The notes beneath the pieces were generated by a model. It saw only the letters and a program-made list of their open reading frames with translations. It had not been told where the DNA came from and did not search any database. A program made the translations under genes and the position numbers. A DNA stretch of 64,000 nt. Source: Trichosphaerium sp. ATCC 40318. Its lineage: Eukaryota; Discosea; Flabellinia; Trichosidae. Positions 24,314 through 36,989 of this stretch are shown piece after piece. The stretch is taken from the NCBI GenBank assembly GCA_038496445.1, contig JALMLS010000455.1, positions 434,001 through 498,000 of the forward strand, written 5' to 3'. Each line of letters begins with the position of its first letter. Position 1 is the first letter of the stretch.

Positions 24314-26219
24314 ATGACTCGTGGGATATTGCTTCTCGCATGCCTTTTGGCTATTTCCTATGCCGCAACGATGACTTGTGCGTGGGGTAAAAACTCAAAC
24401 ATTTCTTTAACGCAGGACCCCTATTTTACCTGTGCTCCGTTAGCCTACGATACAAAGTACGTATTTTTAACGAAAGAGACCTATTATCAATGAGCCTATC
24501 GCTATTAATTAATCAGCGTATCTCTCTGAGTTGCCCACGCCAAGACAAACACCGTTAACCGCTTTTTGTAGAATTCAAAATGTAGAATCATTTCTTACAG
24601 TTGAAGAAGAAGTTGTTGAAAACAACCTCTACGCTGATACTGTCACATTCTTGTATGATATAGAGCATAAACCGGCTAATACACGAAAAGTTAAAATTGC
24701 CATTGTACGCATTGGTACTCTAGGCGTTGGAAGCCATAACGCCTCTGAACAAATGATTCAAGCCAAGCACGTGAATTTTAGAGCCAAAAACAAAAAACAA
24801 GCCAAAAACCCTTAAAACTTCGCTTATTGTTTATAATTAGGAAGTATCTTAATATTGCTGGAGAATCAGGTATTGATATAGCTCTTTTACCGGAGGAGTT
24901 TTCAATAGAAAATACCGACAAAGCAGAAGGAATACCTGGTCCTACTACGAATGCTATCAGGAAGATTGCTGCTAAATATAATATGTATATTATCTGTCCT
25001 ATATGGGAAGCTGTAAAGGACGCCAACACAGGTCTCACGAGGTAATGAAATTGGTATTCTTCGCAACATGATTTTTTTTTTGCTTCTTTATTCAAAAAAG
25101 TTGCGTGTGAATTTGATGCACTTCCTAGCGTTTTTGTGAGCTACCTGTATTTTTTTATTATCTATTTATAATCTAATTTTAATTAGTTATTATAATACTG
25201 CTGTTTTAATAGACCGAAAGGGAGAAATTATCGGTACGAACCATTAGAAATAGGTTTACTTTTTTTTTCCTTCTTTTTTTGCAAAGTTCTTACATTTACA
25301 CTAAGGTACCTACCGTAAATATTTTCCATTCTGGGGAGGTGGCATTAGACCACCAAGAAATGGTATTCCTTATTTTGACTTGGACTTTGGACGTATCTCT
25401 ATTCTTACATGCTACGACCTGGTAACAAAGACTTTTTTATTTCGTTGTCTCAAGAAGTTAATTCTTTTTTAGAACTTTCCTGAAATTTTCCAACAAGCTG
25501 CTGCTAATAATGTTGATATCGTTTTCTGGCCTTCTGCATATGGTGGCGGCCCACCTCTTAAAGCTTATGCAGCTATTCACCACTACCATATGGTAGCAAA
25601 TGGATGGGGTTGGTTTATTGATGTACGTGATTAAATATAGAAACAGTAACTTTGTTCTCTTTTCTCTGACGATTTTATAAAGATGACCGGTGCTACGATC
25701 GAGCCAGAGACTTACACTGATGCTATTTTGTTCACAGCAACATTTGACCTTGATAGAACACTCGTACATAAAGTAAGCGTTCAACCATTTTAATTCGAAG
25801 ACTTTTTTTTTGGTCACCTCAAAATAAGACCTCACACTCATGTGATTGTAGGACTTTAACTATGATAAAGTAAGCAAGTTACTTCAAGAGAACCCCGATA
25901 TCGTTATAGAATGTGACTTCACAGCAGGTAACTGGTGGGCTATACGATCTAAAAGCGAGAGTACGTCAAAAACAAATAGATGAGTCCAACTGATTTTCTT
26001 CATTCAGCTGTGAGCGCTCGCGAAATGCTTGAGAAATACGAGATTGAGCCATTGAGGCATTACCAACAACGTTCTAGACGTGAGATTAATTTATTACGTC
26101 GTGCAGGAGGACACGTTTTTGATACATTACCATCACGTGATTTATCTCAAAGATGGACTCCAAAGCACCAGGAACGGTTTGAAGCTAAATTCGGTAAACT
26201 ACCACCATGTAATTTTTAG
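24314..26219 (+). CDS. Secreted carbon-nitrogen hydrolase (vanin/biotinidase-like)
   Basis: An amidase of the nitrilase superfamily that would cleave a C-N amide bond outside the cell or in a vesicle. The first exon encodes a signal peptide (MTRGILLLACLLAISYAA). The catalytic triad is visible: Glu in IALLPEEFS (about 24890), Lys in TYRKYFPFW (about 25315), and Cys in ILTCYDLNFPE (about 25415-25480). HHYHMVANGWGWFIDMTGA and FTATFDLDRT fit the family's later strands. The C-terminal part, after FTAGNWWAIRSKSE, is Arg-rich and probably completes the fold. Eight or so introns occur, some of about 50 nt. The substrate (pantetheine, biocytin or another amide) cannot be told. Confidence 0.82.
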
Positions 26220-26737
26220 TCATTGTCACGTGATAAAAATACCTCAAACAGAGAAAAGTAAAACAAAACAAACGAATTGTCTTTTGTATTCAAAGTAATC
26301 ATCCACTGAACACTGAAAGCTTGACTCGTGTACAATACAGCGTCCGTCAAACTGACCTTTAGAAAAAACCGTCAACCCTGAGTCATTTTGGACATAACGG
26401 ATGGGAATCAAAGTGTTGGCTGGTACACTATAGTCTTACTAATAGCTCAATAACAAGTGAATGCTTAAAGGTGTACACAGTATACACTAGGCTCATTGTG
26501 AACAAATAGCAGATGGAGGAATCCTTGAGTCCATCAGATCTTTTTAAATAAATTTACCAACTCGTAGGCTTCACTCAGATCATTGTAGCTCATTGTAAAT
26601 CAAAAAACAAATGTTCTGTGTTTTGAAACTTTTTTTTTGTTGCTTTATTTTTTTTTCTTTGAAATAATTACTGTTTTGTTATGATAGCCTCTGTAATATA
26701 TTCTCTAATGATAATCTAGAGTCAAACATTTCACCAA
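26220..26737. other. Convergent intergenic stretch
   Basis: Spacer between the 3' ends of two convergent genes, with T-rich tracts around 26625-26665 and a CACGTG at about 26226. No gene seen. Confidence 0.5.
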
Positions 26738-28626
26738 TCAATGTGAATATAATAAGAGCAATAAAAGGCATAAATCTTTGCTTGTCTTGAGGGTACATGC
26801 TTCCAGAATCAGATTCATAATATAAAAATTTCATGGTTCCCATGAATCCACGTGTGAGTAAATCAGACTAGAAACAAAAGTGTCAAAAACACGTGTGCAA
26901 AAGTGTCAAAATAATAGAAAAAAAAGACATGAATGTTTGGGTGTTGTAAACGAGAAAGGAAACAAGAATTGTGTCTTGGTGGACCACAAAGAGAAAAAAA
27001 GACAACTTCAAGTTGCTTTTATTGGACTCCTCCTCCGGGAATCGAACCCGGGTTGGCAACGTGACAGGCTACCGTGCTAAACCACTACACTAAGGAGGAT
27101 ACGTGTATACTTTAGAGTGGTGCTAGCGTGGAGCAGTCCAGAAAAGAGGCTTGGGAGTCACAAGAGTTCAAGAATAATCGTTACAAAAAAAAGATGAAGA
27201 AATTTGGCAAAGAATGGCTTGTTTTTGATTGTCAAAAAAAAAAGAACAAAAACCCATATCTGAGAGAATTATTAGTACGTACTTGATACTCTGTCATGTA
27301 TAAAATAAGTGCCAAACTGGCACCAGCGAAGATACGGAAACCAAGTTGATTTCCACCTCTTCCACCACGTACATCCCAAGGAAGAACTTTATGCTTCAAA
27401 GCCAACATACGCAAAAATGCTTGGAAACCCCTACAAAGGATTATTCGTTAGAAGTTGTCTTAATGTTGTCTTAAGCAGGAATTCGATAAATGCTCAGTCT
27501 AAACTGTTTAAAATGTAATTATTTTATGTTATATCGCTGCACGTAGTATTTTTTTAAGAGTAGGAGGACAAAAGAGAGTTTGAACTGAAAAGAAAAAAAA
27601 TTTCCCAAAAGTTCAGTCAGTTTTCTACATTTAGTGGCGATTAACGGACATAGTAAATGTTTCATTACCTTTATAAAACATATAAAATATCGTTTTAGTC
27701 GAAATTAGTAATCAAAAATAAAACACAGATAAAATATTCTGCTTTTTTTCGGAAAAACGAAAAAGTACTTATCAAACATTACAAAAGTATGTTTTTCTCA
27801 CCTTGCAAAGAGGTAAAGTGTAATTTGATTATTGACTGCCCCCGATATACCAACACTCTGTCCAAATCCATAGTATCCGCCAACAAAACCAGCAATCAAG
27901 CTCTCCGCGCCACCTTTATTGAAAAAAGAAAAATTTAATCACAAAATCGGCAAAGTAGTTAAGAAGCAAAAAAAAGCGCTCAACGCGCGTACCTTTTAAT
28001 CCATAGTAGCGTAAGAGATTACAAATAAACTTGTAGATTAGAATAAACATGCCAAGGTTCCTTCCATGAGTTACCATTTGCTTCATAACATGTTTTATAT
28101 CGCCTACAAGCCTACAATACGCTTAGTTATTGTATAGACAATCCCTTCGGTAACTAAAAAGCTACCAAAAAAGAAAAAAGTGTAATGAGCGTGTAGTTAA
28201 TTTATACGCTATTATAGCGCTAGAGGTACTGTTTGTTATCGCTCAGTGTACAAAAAACGGGAAAAACAGGTTTATTGGATTAAATAATTGTATTAGATGG
28301 CCTGTATAGTAATGAACGTACCTTCCACGGAAGATGATGGCGTAAATAGCTGCTTGCATCACGTATGGCACTCGTACTTGTACACCTTTTATTATACCAT
28401 TGCGTAGCCCTCTGAATGGCGACAACCAAAAATCGGCGTCGTTAATGTTATGAACTGTAATATAAGCTCCTGGTTTGTATGCAGGGCCAGGCGCTCTTGG
28501 TCGTGGCGCTCGCGCTGGCTCAGGTGCAGTAACCAACTCCATCATGTAAAAGAAGGCCTCTTTTAACTCTTCCTTTGCCCGCAATAGACGATCACGTAGC
28601 GTTGGGGCACCACCCGTATCTGCCAT
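26738..28626 (-). CDS. PXMP4-like peroxisomal membrane protein
   Basis: A Tim17/22/23-family membrane protein resembling peroxisomal membrane protein 4 (PMP24). Family marks in order are FRGLRNGIIKGVQVRVPYVM (exon 1), HVMKQMVTHGRNLGMFILIY, AESLIAGFVGGYYGFGQ, NNQITLYLFAR, a GFQAFLRMLALK helix, RGGNQLGFRIFAGASLALI and, in the last exon (26738-26867), a LLTRGFMGTMKFLYYESD stretch that matches the family's C-terminus. An Ala/Pro/Arg-rich N-terminal extension is extra. The last intron (about 26868-27282) contains a whole tRNA-Asp gene on the same strand. With the SKL-tagged SCP2 protein it shows an active peroxisomal lipid pathway. Confidence 0.75.
27027..27099 (-). tRNA. tRNA-Asp (GUC)
   Basis: Read on the minus strand: acceptor TCCTCCT pairs with AGGAGGA, followed by discriminator G. 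The D arm contains TAGTGTAGTGGTT, the anticodon loop is CTGTCAC (anticodon GUC), and the T arm is CCGGG-TTCGATT-CCCGG. All stems pair. The gene lies inside an intron of the PXMP4-like gene. Confidence 0.96.
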
Positions 28627-29082
28627 AGTGCGGTGACTGCGAGATTGTCAAATTAAGGCTTTTGAGAACCGGAACATTTAAGTTATTTGGAAAAACTTCT
28701 AGAACAGCCTCTAAACACCTCCAAACGTACATATTACACTAGAGTATACTAAAATCAACAGTAAATACAAGGTAAAACTGTTGTTTCCTCGATACATCAA
28801 ATTTTTTACTCAATTTTTTGGTTTTTTTTTACAAATATTTACAACGCCATCAAGCATTATTTTTCCCAAAAGAAAATGGCATGATACTCTGACTTATCTT
28901 TTCTTTCGTGCAATCAAGCAAAAAGAAAAGAAAAAAATCAACTCTGCATAGATGCACAAGCCAAACATTCTTTCGTTTGTTTTTGTTTTTTTCAATGAAA
29001 CGTTTTAAATAAAAACAACCACCATGAAGCGGAGGTTGTTGCCTTGCTGTTTAAAAGCAAGTTTTAAAAGCGACCTTAAGAT
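28627..29082. other. Intergenic stretch
   Basis: AT-rich spacer between two minus-strand genes (upstream of PXMP4-like, downstream of TSAUCER). No gene seen. Confidence 0.5.
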
Positions 29083-32000
29083 CTACCGCTTCGTATTCTT
29101 TCCTTCTTTGCTATCCTTGATACCACCCTTTGAACTCTTGCTCAATCCTTTACTCTTCCTTGACCGATGTTGCCCAAAAGGAACTTCGTTTAAAGGTGTC
29201 ATTTTAAGGTTGGCTTGTTGTTTACTACTACTACGGGGCGCACGTTTATCCCTTCTACTAGCACGTCTTGTCGCACGTGCTTTTTTCTGTTCTTTGGCCT
29301 TGTCATCATTCGATTTTGTTCTACGATGAGGACTTTCCTGTCTTTTGACAGTCGAATTACGAAGAGTCATGCTATGTCTTGGTAACTCATCTTGTTCTTC
29401 AACTACAGTATCAATTGTATCACTTGTAGACACTAAAATATGAGTAAGAAAACTAAACTGGAAAGTATTCGAAGCATGATTTTCTTTCGTTCTCTCTTCG
29501 GTGTTTTTAGGCCTAGTAAAAGTTTCTTACATGATTGTTGGCTTTGAGAGAGATCAGATCTTTGTGTGGACATTGGAGAGGATATCTTTGATAAAGTGAG
29601 TAAAGAGAAGACAGAAAGAAAAAATAATCTGTACAGCTGAAGTAGAACTTTCTGAACCTGAACTATCATCGACCTTGCTATGTGGAGACATAACACCACC
29701 CGCAGGATTAAGATTCCTTACAATATCTCCTAACAGACGGTTAACCGAATTTTGTGTTCTAGAGTATCCAAAAGACGCTATAGAACAAAGAGTTAAAATA
29801 AACTATCAAAAAAGGAGTTTGTTCCCTTTTTTATGTACTATTTGACATACCTGACATTGTCGATGTTTCAGCATTACTCAAGAACATACGTTGCCTCGTT
29901 TGTCCATCTCTACTAGTATTTGCTTGAGCTGATGATCGCCCCTTAGCTATGTTTCCTAAAAAAAACAGTAAGAAAGAAGTAACAGAAGAACAAATGGTTT
30001 ATCACTTCTACGTACCAATTTTCGGCCCTGGTGCTCTTGAATGTGCTAGATAAAATATAAATAAAACAAAGGAACAAGGAAAAATATACATCAACGCTGC
30101 GAAGTGAAAAAAACCGGCAACATTGCCAGCAACAAAGATCGACTAAGGTACCTGGATCAAATTCTGGTGGAGCCCAAACGGTTCTACTACGCGATTGTTT
30201 ACCAGGTTGTGATTCATCATATTCCAAGTGTGCGGAAACCTTTTTTTGTAGTCGTTTTGAAAGAAAAAATGAATCAAATCCAATAGGATTAAAGTCTTCA
30301 GGTAATTCATCATAATACAGCCGAATTCCTTCAACAACCATCTTGACATCATCTTCTATCTCAGGAACAGGATCTTTTCCCTACAATTCAATGTCAGTCG
30401 TAAAAATAGTAGTCCAAAGTAAAGCCCTTTTTTGTATGCTGGAAAATAGAAGTTAAAAATAGTACAAACCTTTTTCCACAATGTCACGCAAGTATTGTGT
30501 ATCTGGAATATTTTATTTAATATCTTAAGTATCGGTAAAATGTGAGGATATAATGAAGACCCATTATCTGAAATACAACATTTAGTAGAAGCCTCAAAAA
30601 CTAATAAAAAAAAAGTTTATGCACCTGTCGCCACTAATCGCAAAAAGTTGCAGATATGAAACCTAATAGCATATCCTGATCTAAATGCAATAATACCAAG
30701 GGAATCAACACACATAATACGTGTCTAAATAAACGAAAAAGTCAACAGAAAGCACAAGTAAAAAAAGAAAAACCATCAAAAAAGAAGGAAGCAAAAAAAG
30801 AGTCTGTCTCATATTTTTACCTCCCAAGGTCCAAAGGCAATAGCATGTTCTAGCCTTAGTACTATAGCACGCATTGCAGGGTTTGCAATTTGAATATTTC
30901 CATCACCCTTTAATATCAACTTAGCAAGAAAAACAAAAGAGTCTACTCTTTACCTCATCATTTGTTGAAGAAATCACTAAAGGATTTTCTACGTCTAAAG
31001 AACTCAGTTTCTTTTGCTTAGATTCTCCAGATCTTGTTGGCGTATTCGATCTTTCTGTGCCATCTGTTCTAAAAAATAGACGAGCACCTACCATAACAAT
31101 CAGTTGTCTATTCTCACAACCAAGCAGGAACAAAAAACAGCTTCAAAGTGTCAAAAAAAAACATACCTTGGGCCATCTCTGATAGAGGTACTTTGTACCG
31201 TTCAGGTAACTCATCTGCAAGTTCATTACCTCTATACCCCAAGAAGGAATAAATATTCTTTCTGATATTATACACAATAGTCCGTGGCGTTTCTTGAGAT
31301 GGTACCATATCCAAAATATTAAAAACATTCTACAAAAAAAAAAGAACATAAGCACGTGTCAGAAAGTAAACAAAGATGATTCCAAAGCTACCAATTTGAA
31401 GAGATAACTCTATTTAAAGGTGCTCGGGGTTATAAAATTGAATCTAACGTACTTCAAGGACCTTGCGGCGACCTTCAATGCCAAGATTCATTATAGTATT
31501 CCAAGCATCAAATAAGATACTCAGTTCTGCTTTTGCTGGTTGCATATAACACAACTGAAAAAATAAATTGAGTGTAACATCTGCAAACCCAGGTGTTGCC
31601 TTAACGCGTTGTACGAGCTCGCGGAAAATTGCTAATAAATGGTTTTAACACTCTTGTAAACAATATTAATCGGTCACTTCGGTCTTCTATACCTTGGAAT
31701 GGCCATGGAGGCAATGCAGTGCTTTTCCCTTTTGTAATCTCGTGAATAAAAGTATCTGTTATCGTTTTAGCATCAGAAGAATACGTTAACCACATTAAAG
31801 CTTGTAATGCCTTCAGACGAACAAAGTGTGTTAGTCTACAAAAAAAAAACATAAGCATTTGGTAACATCAGGTATTGGTAATCGCGTTATCGTACGAAGG
31901 CTTTCGTAAGAGTTGTAGAATAGCTTCTCGAAGTTCATGCAAAGGATGTTTTTGAGTCGAACGGACTTTTCCTGAGCTCTTTGTAGAATCCTCAAGAAGC

Positions 32001-34178
32001 TTCCGTCGCTCTTGTTCTCGTTTTGGAGCGTAATACCTGTTTAAAAAACCATTAAGAAAAATATAAACTAAAATGAGCATTTTTGACTCACTTTATATGA
32101 CGTTCAGCAAGTGTAGCTATTGTACGACATCCTTGATGAACTAATGGTATTGAATCACTTTGAATAGCTTCCTTGAGTCGCTTAATAGCGATTGGCAACA
32201 CATCAAAGCTCTAAAACAAATAAACAATTGAAAATGATACTAAAAACGCTACTGTTGTTCCACAATAGTTGCGCAATCTTTATCGTACCGATATACCAGG
32301 ATGATGTTCAATATAAACCCAGGATTTTTGAGTAAGACCTAAAAGCGCAGCGAAGCAAACACGATTACTCTCATCTTTTACAAGATTATGAAGTTCATTT
32401 AAGAAAACATCATCTGACGCTCCAGCTCCCTAACAATCCGTTTTAATTTACTTAAAAGCGAGTCATATTATCTACCTTTTGAGACCACACATCTGAACCA
32501 CTATTGCTAACCTAAAGCCACAAATAAGCCAAATGAATAAATAATTACTCAAAAAACACAAAAAAACAGCACCTTATCAAGCCACAACATAGTACATATT
32601 TTAACTAGATAAATACGTGCATCCTCATCATCTGGAAAGACATTAAAACACAAAAAAAAATATCTAAAAACATTACTTGGTGGAGCTCTTCGCCGTTTTG
32701 TTGGAGACTCTAGGACTGCTTTTCCCCTAGCAGAATCCGCTGGGCAATCCAATATAAGATGTCGAAGATCTGACATTGCAACTTGCGGCTCCTAGGGGCG
32801 AAACATTAACCAGACAGCTCACAATAATTTCAACAAACCTTTTTTGCAAATTTGTACAACAACGACATGGCATGTCGAATGGCTACAGGATCATCATAAG
32901 TAGTAGCAACCTCTACAAGTGGCTAAAATTAATTAGTCTTTCAATTAAATACACAATTTGAAAGTTAAAAAAAGAAGCAACAATGTACACAGATAATAGC
33001 GCACCGATAGGGATTTAGAGAGCGTGTCATTTGTAACGTCTTCATAACGTAATGATATATAGCAAAATGCGTTACTGTGTACGCTGTATTTAAACGGACT
33101 ATACTCGACAATAGATGATTTACCTAAAGAGTAAATAAAATCAAACAATTAAATCAAAAAAAAAAAAAACCCAACAATACAAAACGGGTTAATTTTAATC
33201 TATAAATTCGCGACTGTTTTGCACGTACCGCGAAACGCTCTTAAAGAAAACGTGTTTTGTTTTTTTGTTTTGCCAATATCTAGTTTTACGCCAGGTGTTA
33301 CAACGTAAGTTTTGAGCCATTGTAGTAATGCAGCTAGCGAGTATTAGCTAAAATAGGATATTTACAAAGGTAGAAAAGCTTATTTGTTCGGTTTTAATGC
33401 ATGGCACGTACACTCAGGCATGTCCTTAGGTGTCAGAGAACCCAACGTTTTTATTAGAGCTGCACGAACTAGTATTTGCTCTGGCGTTGCACACTCTGCA
33501 AGCTGCTTGGAGAACACGTCCTCGATCTTCTTTTCCAACTGTAAAGCAGTTAAAACGGAGCAAGTACCCGAACAGACGCCATACCGCAGGATTTCGGTTT
33601 CTTTGCACCAGTGTAGTAGTTTCTCGCAACAAATAATGTACAAGAGGTAAAATGCTTGCTTTCTTCACGTCATAAGGTATCACTGCACCGTGTCAGCGCT
33701 GGTAAAGCTAAAACAACGGCTTTCGTACAAGATATTAGTGGCTCGATCAAACTCTCGTCAGGGTTGAAGAAACACATTTGCTTTAATATGGGCACCAAGC
33801 CATCGCGTTTCCTTTTCTTTTGTACCTCTTCCAGAAACAGTGCCTTGACATCTTTCCAGTTGCCAACACCTTGCTTCCCAGCCAAGTAATAGCTTCTATA
33901 ACTTCCTCCTTGCATGAGGTTATTCTAGAAAACGCCGTTAGATGCCTTCATTCTTTGTCTTTGTTTTGACGTCTAAAAATTCATAATTTTTCATGTTTTT
34001 GTTTTATTAAAGCAATTCTCGTCAAAATTAGGTTTATATTGAATATTATTACTTCCTCCAAGCGAATTTCTCTTTCATAATCATCATAAGAAGCGCTTCG
34101 TAATTTACTGCTTTTATGCTTTTTAGATGGCTTTTTTAGCTTTGTAGAGAATATTGTATTGCTGTGCGGCCTACTCAT
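29083..34178 (-). CDS. TSAUCER (TstB/TASH3) subunit of the TSET/TPLATE complex
   Basis: A beta-adaptin-like large subunit of TSET, the adaptor-related coat complex acting in endocytosis at the plasma membrane in amoebae and plants. About 20 exons join in phase. Segments that match what I know of the plant TASH3 subunit include DDPVAIRHAMSLL, DESNRVCFAALLGL, RLKALQALMWLT, RVKATPGFADVTLNLF with GIEGRRKVLEV, AFGPWETRIMCVDSLGIIAF and ILPILKILNKIFQ. The body is therefore a long HEAT/ARM solenoid. The C-terminal 250 or so residues are disordered and rich in Ser, Arg and Lys; no SH3 domain is seen, unlike the plant protein. A 25-nt intron at 33659-33683 restores the frame near the N-terminus. The start ATG at 34176-34178 joins through a TTTTCTAG acceptor just before the solenoid. 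Confidence 0.8.
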
Positions 34179-34993
34179 TGTCACCACATCGAAATTCACA
34201 TTGATAAAATCTCACATAACTTATAATCGCACAAGCGAGCAGCAATGCAAGTCTTATCAACAATAGCAAGTAAGAAATGCGTGGTTATAAAATACTTTTC
34301 ACAAATAGCTCAAAACGACGCTCTACACAACATTTTTGTTCCTACGGCGTTTATCGTGGCTACAAATTCTTTGTAGATTAACTTGAGCGTGCAGACGTAA
34401 ACGTCAAAGCAATTTTTCTCACTTGACATTGCGTGAGGTGGCAAAGAGGCTCTAGACTCGCTATATACCGCCATTGCATGTAGTACTGTTGTGTTGACAA
34501 CGATAGCTGCGTGAACTACCAACGCAAAAGGTAAGCATTAAAATTTGAGTGTTTGTGAACATAGGTAGCCTTTTGCAACTCTATAGCTATACCATTAGCG
34601 TATCCTTGTGGATTTCTGAACGTGAGATTCCAACAGAAAGGCACTGTGCGTGATACTAATTGGGAGCGGCTGGTTAAAACGTAGGCTTAACGTTACAATA
34701 AAATTACGTTATTTCAGGTCAAATCCATGGTATTTTACTGCAATACTTTTGAAAGGCTTTTTCTACGATTATTAACCGTGATTTCTGAAGACTGCGATGC
34801 AAGAATAGGCAAAGACTTCGGCTTCGTCAATGTCAACGCTATCTCCATGTTTAACGCATTTAACGAGTACTGAAACTGTGTCTCATTGTCACGTGTAAAC
34901 GGTTTGTGTCACACAGAACAATAAGAAGCAACGCCGCTTCTTTTCTTTGAACGTTTCTTTTTTTCTGTTTACCACAATACTCATTATCACAAG
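34179..34993. other. Unresolved region with conflicting small frames
   Basis: Upstream of the BCS1-like gene. A minus-strand frame of 70 codons (34310-34522) looks protein-like. So does a plus-strand chain starting at ATG about 34237-34244 and running to about 34780 if three introns of 20-60 nt are accepted. The two overlap and cannot both be right. I recognise neither. Confidence 0.3.
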
Positions 34994-36352
34994 ATGCAAG
35001 CAATAACAGGCGGTTCTAATTTACACAATAACCAGTTCTTTACGGCTGGTTTCTGGCTTCTTATAGCCGGATCTGGTGTAGCCTACTTCAAACAAATACT
35101 GAGCTTTATCGTTGGTATTCTCATTCGTATGTTCTTCACAGAGGTCTGTATCAACGGTCGTGACTCCTCTTACGAAGCAGTCCTTGAATTTATCGCCTCT
35201 CATCCGGAAATGGTCATCATCTCTGACAGCTTGAATATGGAGATTGACCGCAACAATTCTTCTAAAGTTTACACTACTGATGGTGCAGTGATGGGTAAGT
35301 ACTCTGAACCTCTTTCTGTGCGACCTGGTTACGGATTTCACCTATTCAAATGGCAATCAAAGTTCTTTGCGATGGTCGTTAAGAAAGAAGACAACCAACA
35401 GCAAACAATCAAAACAATGAAACTATATGCTCTTGGAAACAGCTTAGCAAGTGTCAAGAAGCTAGTTAACAGAGCAATGGAATACATGCGTAATGAGACT
35501 AAAGACTCTGTAATCATCTATGACGTTTGCTTCAATTGGACCCCTCTAAGATTCAGCCGATTAGCGACAAAACCAACGCGTTCGTTCGAATCTGTCATTT
35601 TAGCTTCTGGCGTTGCCCAGGAGCTATTCGAAGATGTTCAACAGTTCTACAACTCTGCTGATTGGTATAAAAAGATGGAAGTACCTTATAGGCGCTCTTA
35701 TCTGTTGTACGGAACTCCTGGCTCAGGTAAAACGACTTTGATTGGTGCTCTCGCTGCAAAAATGGGATTGAACATCTGTATCATTGCTACAAATGATCGA
35801 TCATTGACGGACAGAAAAATCTTGAAAGCTTTCAACAGTACACCAGCGAATACCATCATCTTGATAGAAGATGTAGATGCTGCTTTTCCTAAGCGTGAAA
35901 GCGCAGAAAACAAGAATCGTAAAGTGACATTTAGCGGAATTCTAAACTGCTTAGATGGAGTTGGTTCAGCAAATGGAAAGATTGTTTTTATGACCACTAA
36001 CAAGTTCGATCAACTAACAGATCCAGCTCTTATACGTCCTGGTCGTATAGACAGGCTTGTGAAGTTCACGCACGCTTCAAGAGAACAAGCTAAAAAGATG
36101 TATTTACGGTATTTTCCAGAAGAAAAGGATTTAGCTCATGAATTTTCTCAAAAAATTCCTGAAGAAAAATTCTCAATGGCGATGCTCCAAGGATACTTTA
36201 TAAAACATAGAGATAATGCGCTTAATGCTTCAACACACATTTCTGAACTTATTGATCATTTGAAGTTAATTGAAGAAGCTCAAATACGCAAAGAAAAAGA
36301 AGAACAGCAGGAAAAGAAAGCTCGTGAAGAAAAACAAAAAGAAACAATGTAA
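34994..36352 (+). CDS. BCS1-like AAA ATPase, single exon
   Basis: An AAA ATPase of the BCS1 group. In mitochondria BCS1 moves the folded Rieske protein across the inner membrane; paralogues sit elsewhere. A hydrophobic N-terminal segment (about residues 15-50) should anchor it, followed by the BCS1-specific region with WQSKFFAMVV and the junction SVILASGVAQELFEDVQQFY. The AAA module (about residues 230-380) has Walker A GTPGSGKTT, Walker B TIILIEDVDAAF, FSGILNCLDGVGS and RPGRIDR, all intact. The C-terminus is a Glu/Lys/Gln-rich coiled coil. It is intronless, in contrast with most neighbours. It could be a paralogue rather than the mitochondrial BCS1 itself. Confidence 0.88.
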   Translation: MQAITGGSNLHNNQFFTAGFWLLIAGSGVAYFKQILSFIVGILIRMFFTEVCINGRDSSYEAVLEFIASHPEMVIISDSLNMEIDRNNSSKVYTTDGAVMGKYSEPLSVRPGYGFHLFKWQSKFFAMVVKKEDNQQQTIKTMKLYALGNSLASVKKLVNRAMEYMRNETKDSVIIYDVCFNWTPLRFSRLATKPTRSFESVILASGVAQELFEDVQQFYNSADWYKKMEVPYRRSYLLYGTPGSGKTTLIGALAAKMGLNICIIATNDRSLTDRKILKAFNSTPANTIILIEDVDAAFPKRESAENKNRKVTFSGILNCLDGVGSANGKIVFMTTNKFDQLTDPALIRPGRIDRLVKFTHASREQAKKMYLRYFPEEKDLAHEFSQKIPEEKFSMAMLQGYFIKHRDNALNASTHISELIDHLKLIEEAQIRKEKEEQQEKKAREEKQKETM

Positions 36353-36403
36353 CCTTGTAATGACAATGTTTGTAGTAATGTATATAACATAATTAATCTT
36401 TAC

Positions 36404-36685
36404 CTTCATCTTAAGTATGCGCGTGATCATCGCAGTGTTTAAACTATGAATACAATGAATATCAGCCGTTGAAATCATAATAATAAATGGCACTCTTGAT
36501 GTTTCTTTTGCTGCCAAACCAGTAATTATTTTAACATCCTGTTACTAACGAATCGGTTAAAACAACTAGCATCCAGCAGTAATGTAGTCTCATACAATAC
36601 CTCACAGAGTACTGTTTTTGAAACCAGGGTAAGCTTAAGAAGATCATGACAACCACATAAATATTGCCCCAAAGACAAAAATTGT
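36404..36685 (-). CDS. Two exons of an unidentified gene
   Basis: On the minus strand, an exon at about 36685-36601 (QFLSLGQYLCGCHDLLKL and on) splices in phase through a GTATTG...TAACAG intron to an exon at 36538-36404 (DVKIITGLAAKETSRVPFII and on), ending at a GTAAAG donor. Both read well as protein, but I could find neither start nor stop. They may be the 3' part of the zinc-ribbon-like gene upstream (to 37847) or a separate gene whose end overlaps the BCS1-like gene. Function unknown. Confidence 0.4.
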
Positions 36686-36989
36686 CTTTTTACCAAATCA
36701 GTCGCTACCTTTCAACAACACGTGTCCAAAAAAAAAGGCTCAAATGAGTAATAACGCAAATAGCATTGTCACGGCTTACGACGAGAAAATTGGTTCTTAG
36801 AGCGAATTTTACTAAGCAGTACCCATTTGGAAAAAAAATCGTCAACAACTTAGAAACCCGTAAAACAGTGAATTTATTTTTTGTATACAAGCTACTATAT
36901 GTTAGGTATATGCGTGTAGCTTAAGAGAGCTCTAAAAACTATTGACCATTCTCCATCAGTCGATTAAGTTTTTTTGTCATTTTTCCGTA

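Noticed and set aside
33690-33920. A separate small gene at 33380-33915 (-)
   Set aside because: Its ends join in phase to upstream and downstream exons of TSAUCER (GTACGT donor near 33410, tiny intron at 33659-33683), so it is the N-terminal part of that gene.
35021-36003. Minus-strand frames opposite the BCS1-like gene
   Set aside because: Shadows of a conserved single-exon gene with intact Walker motifs on the plus strand.
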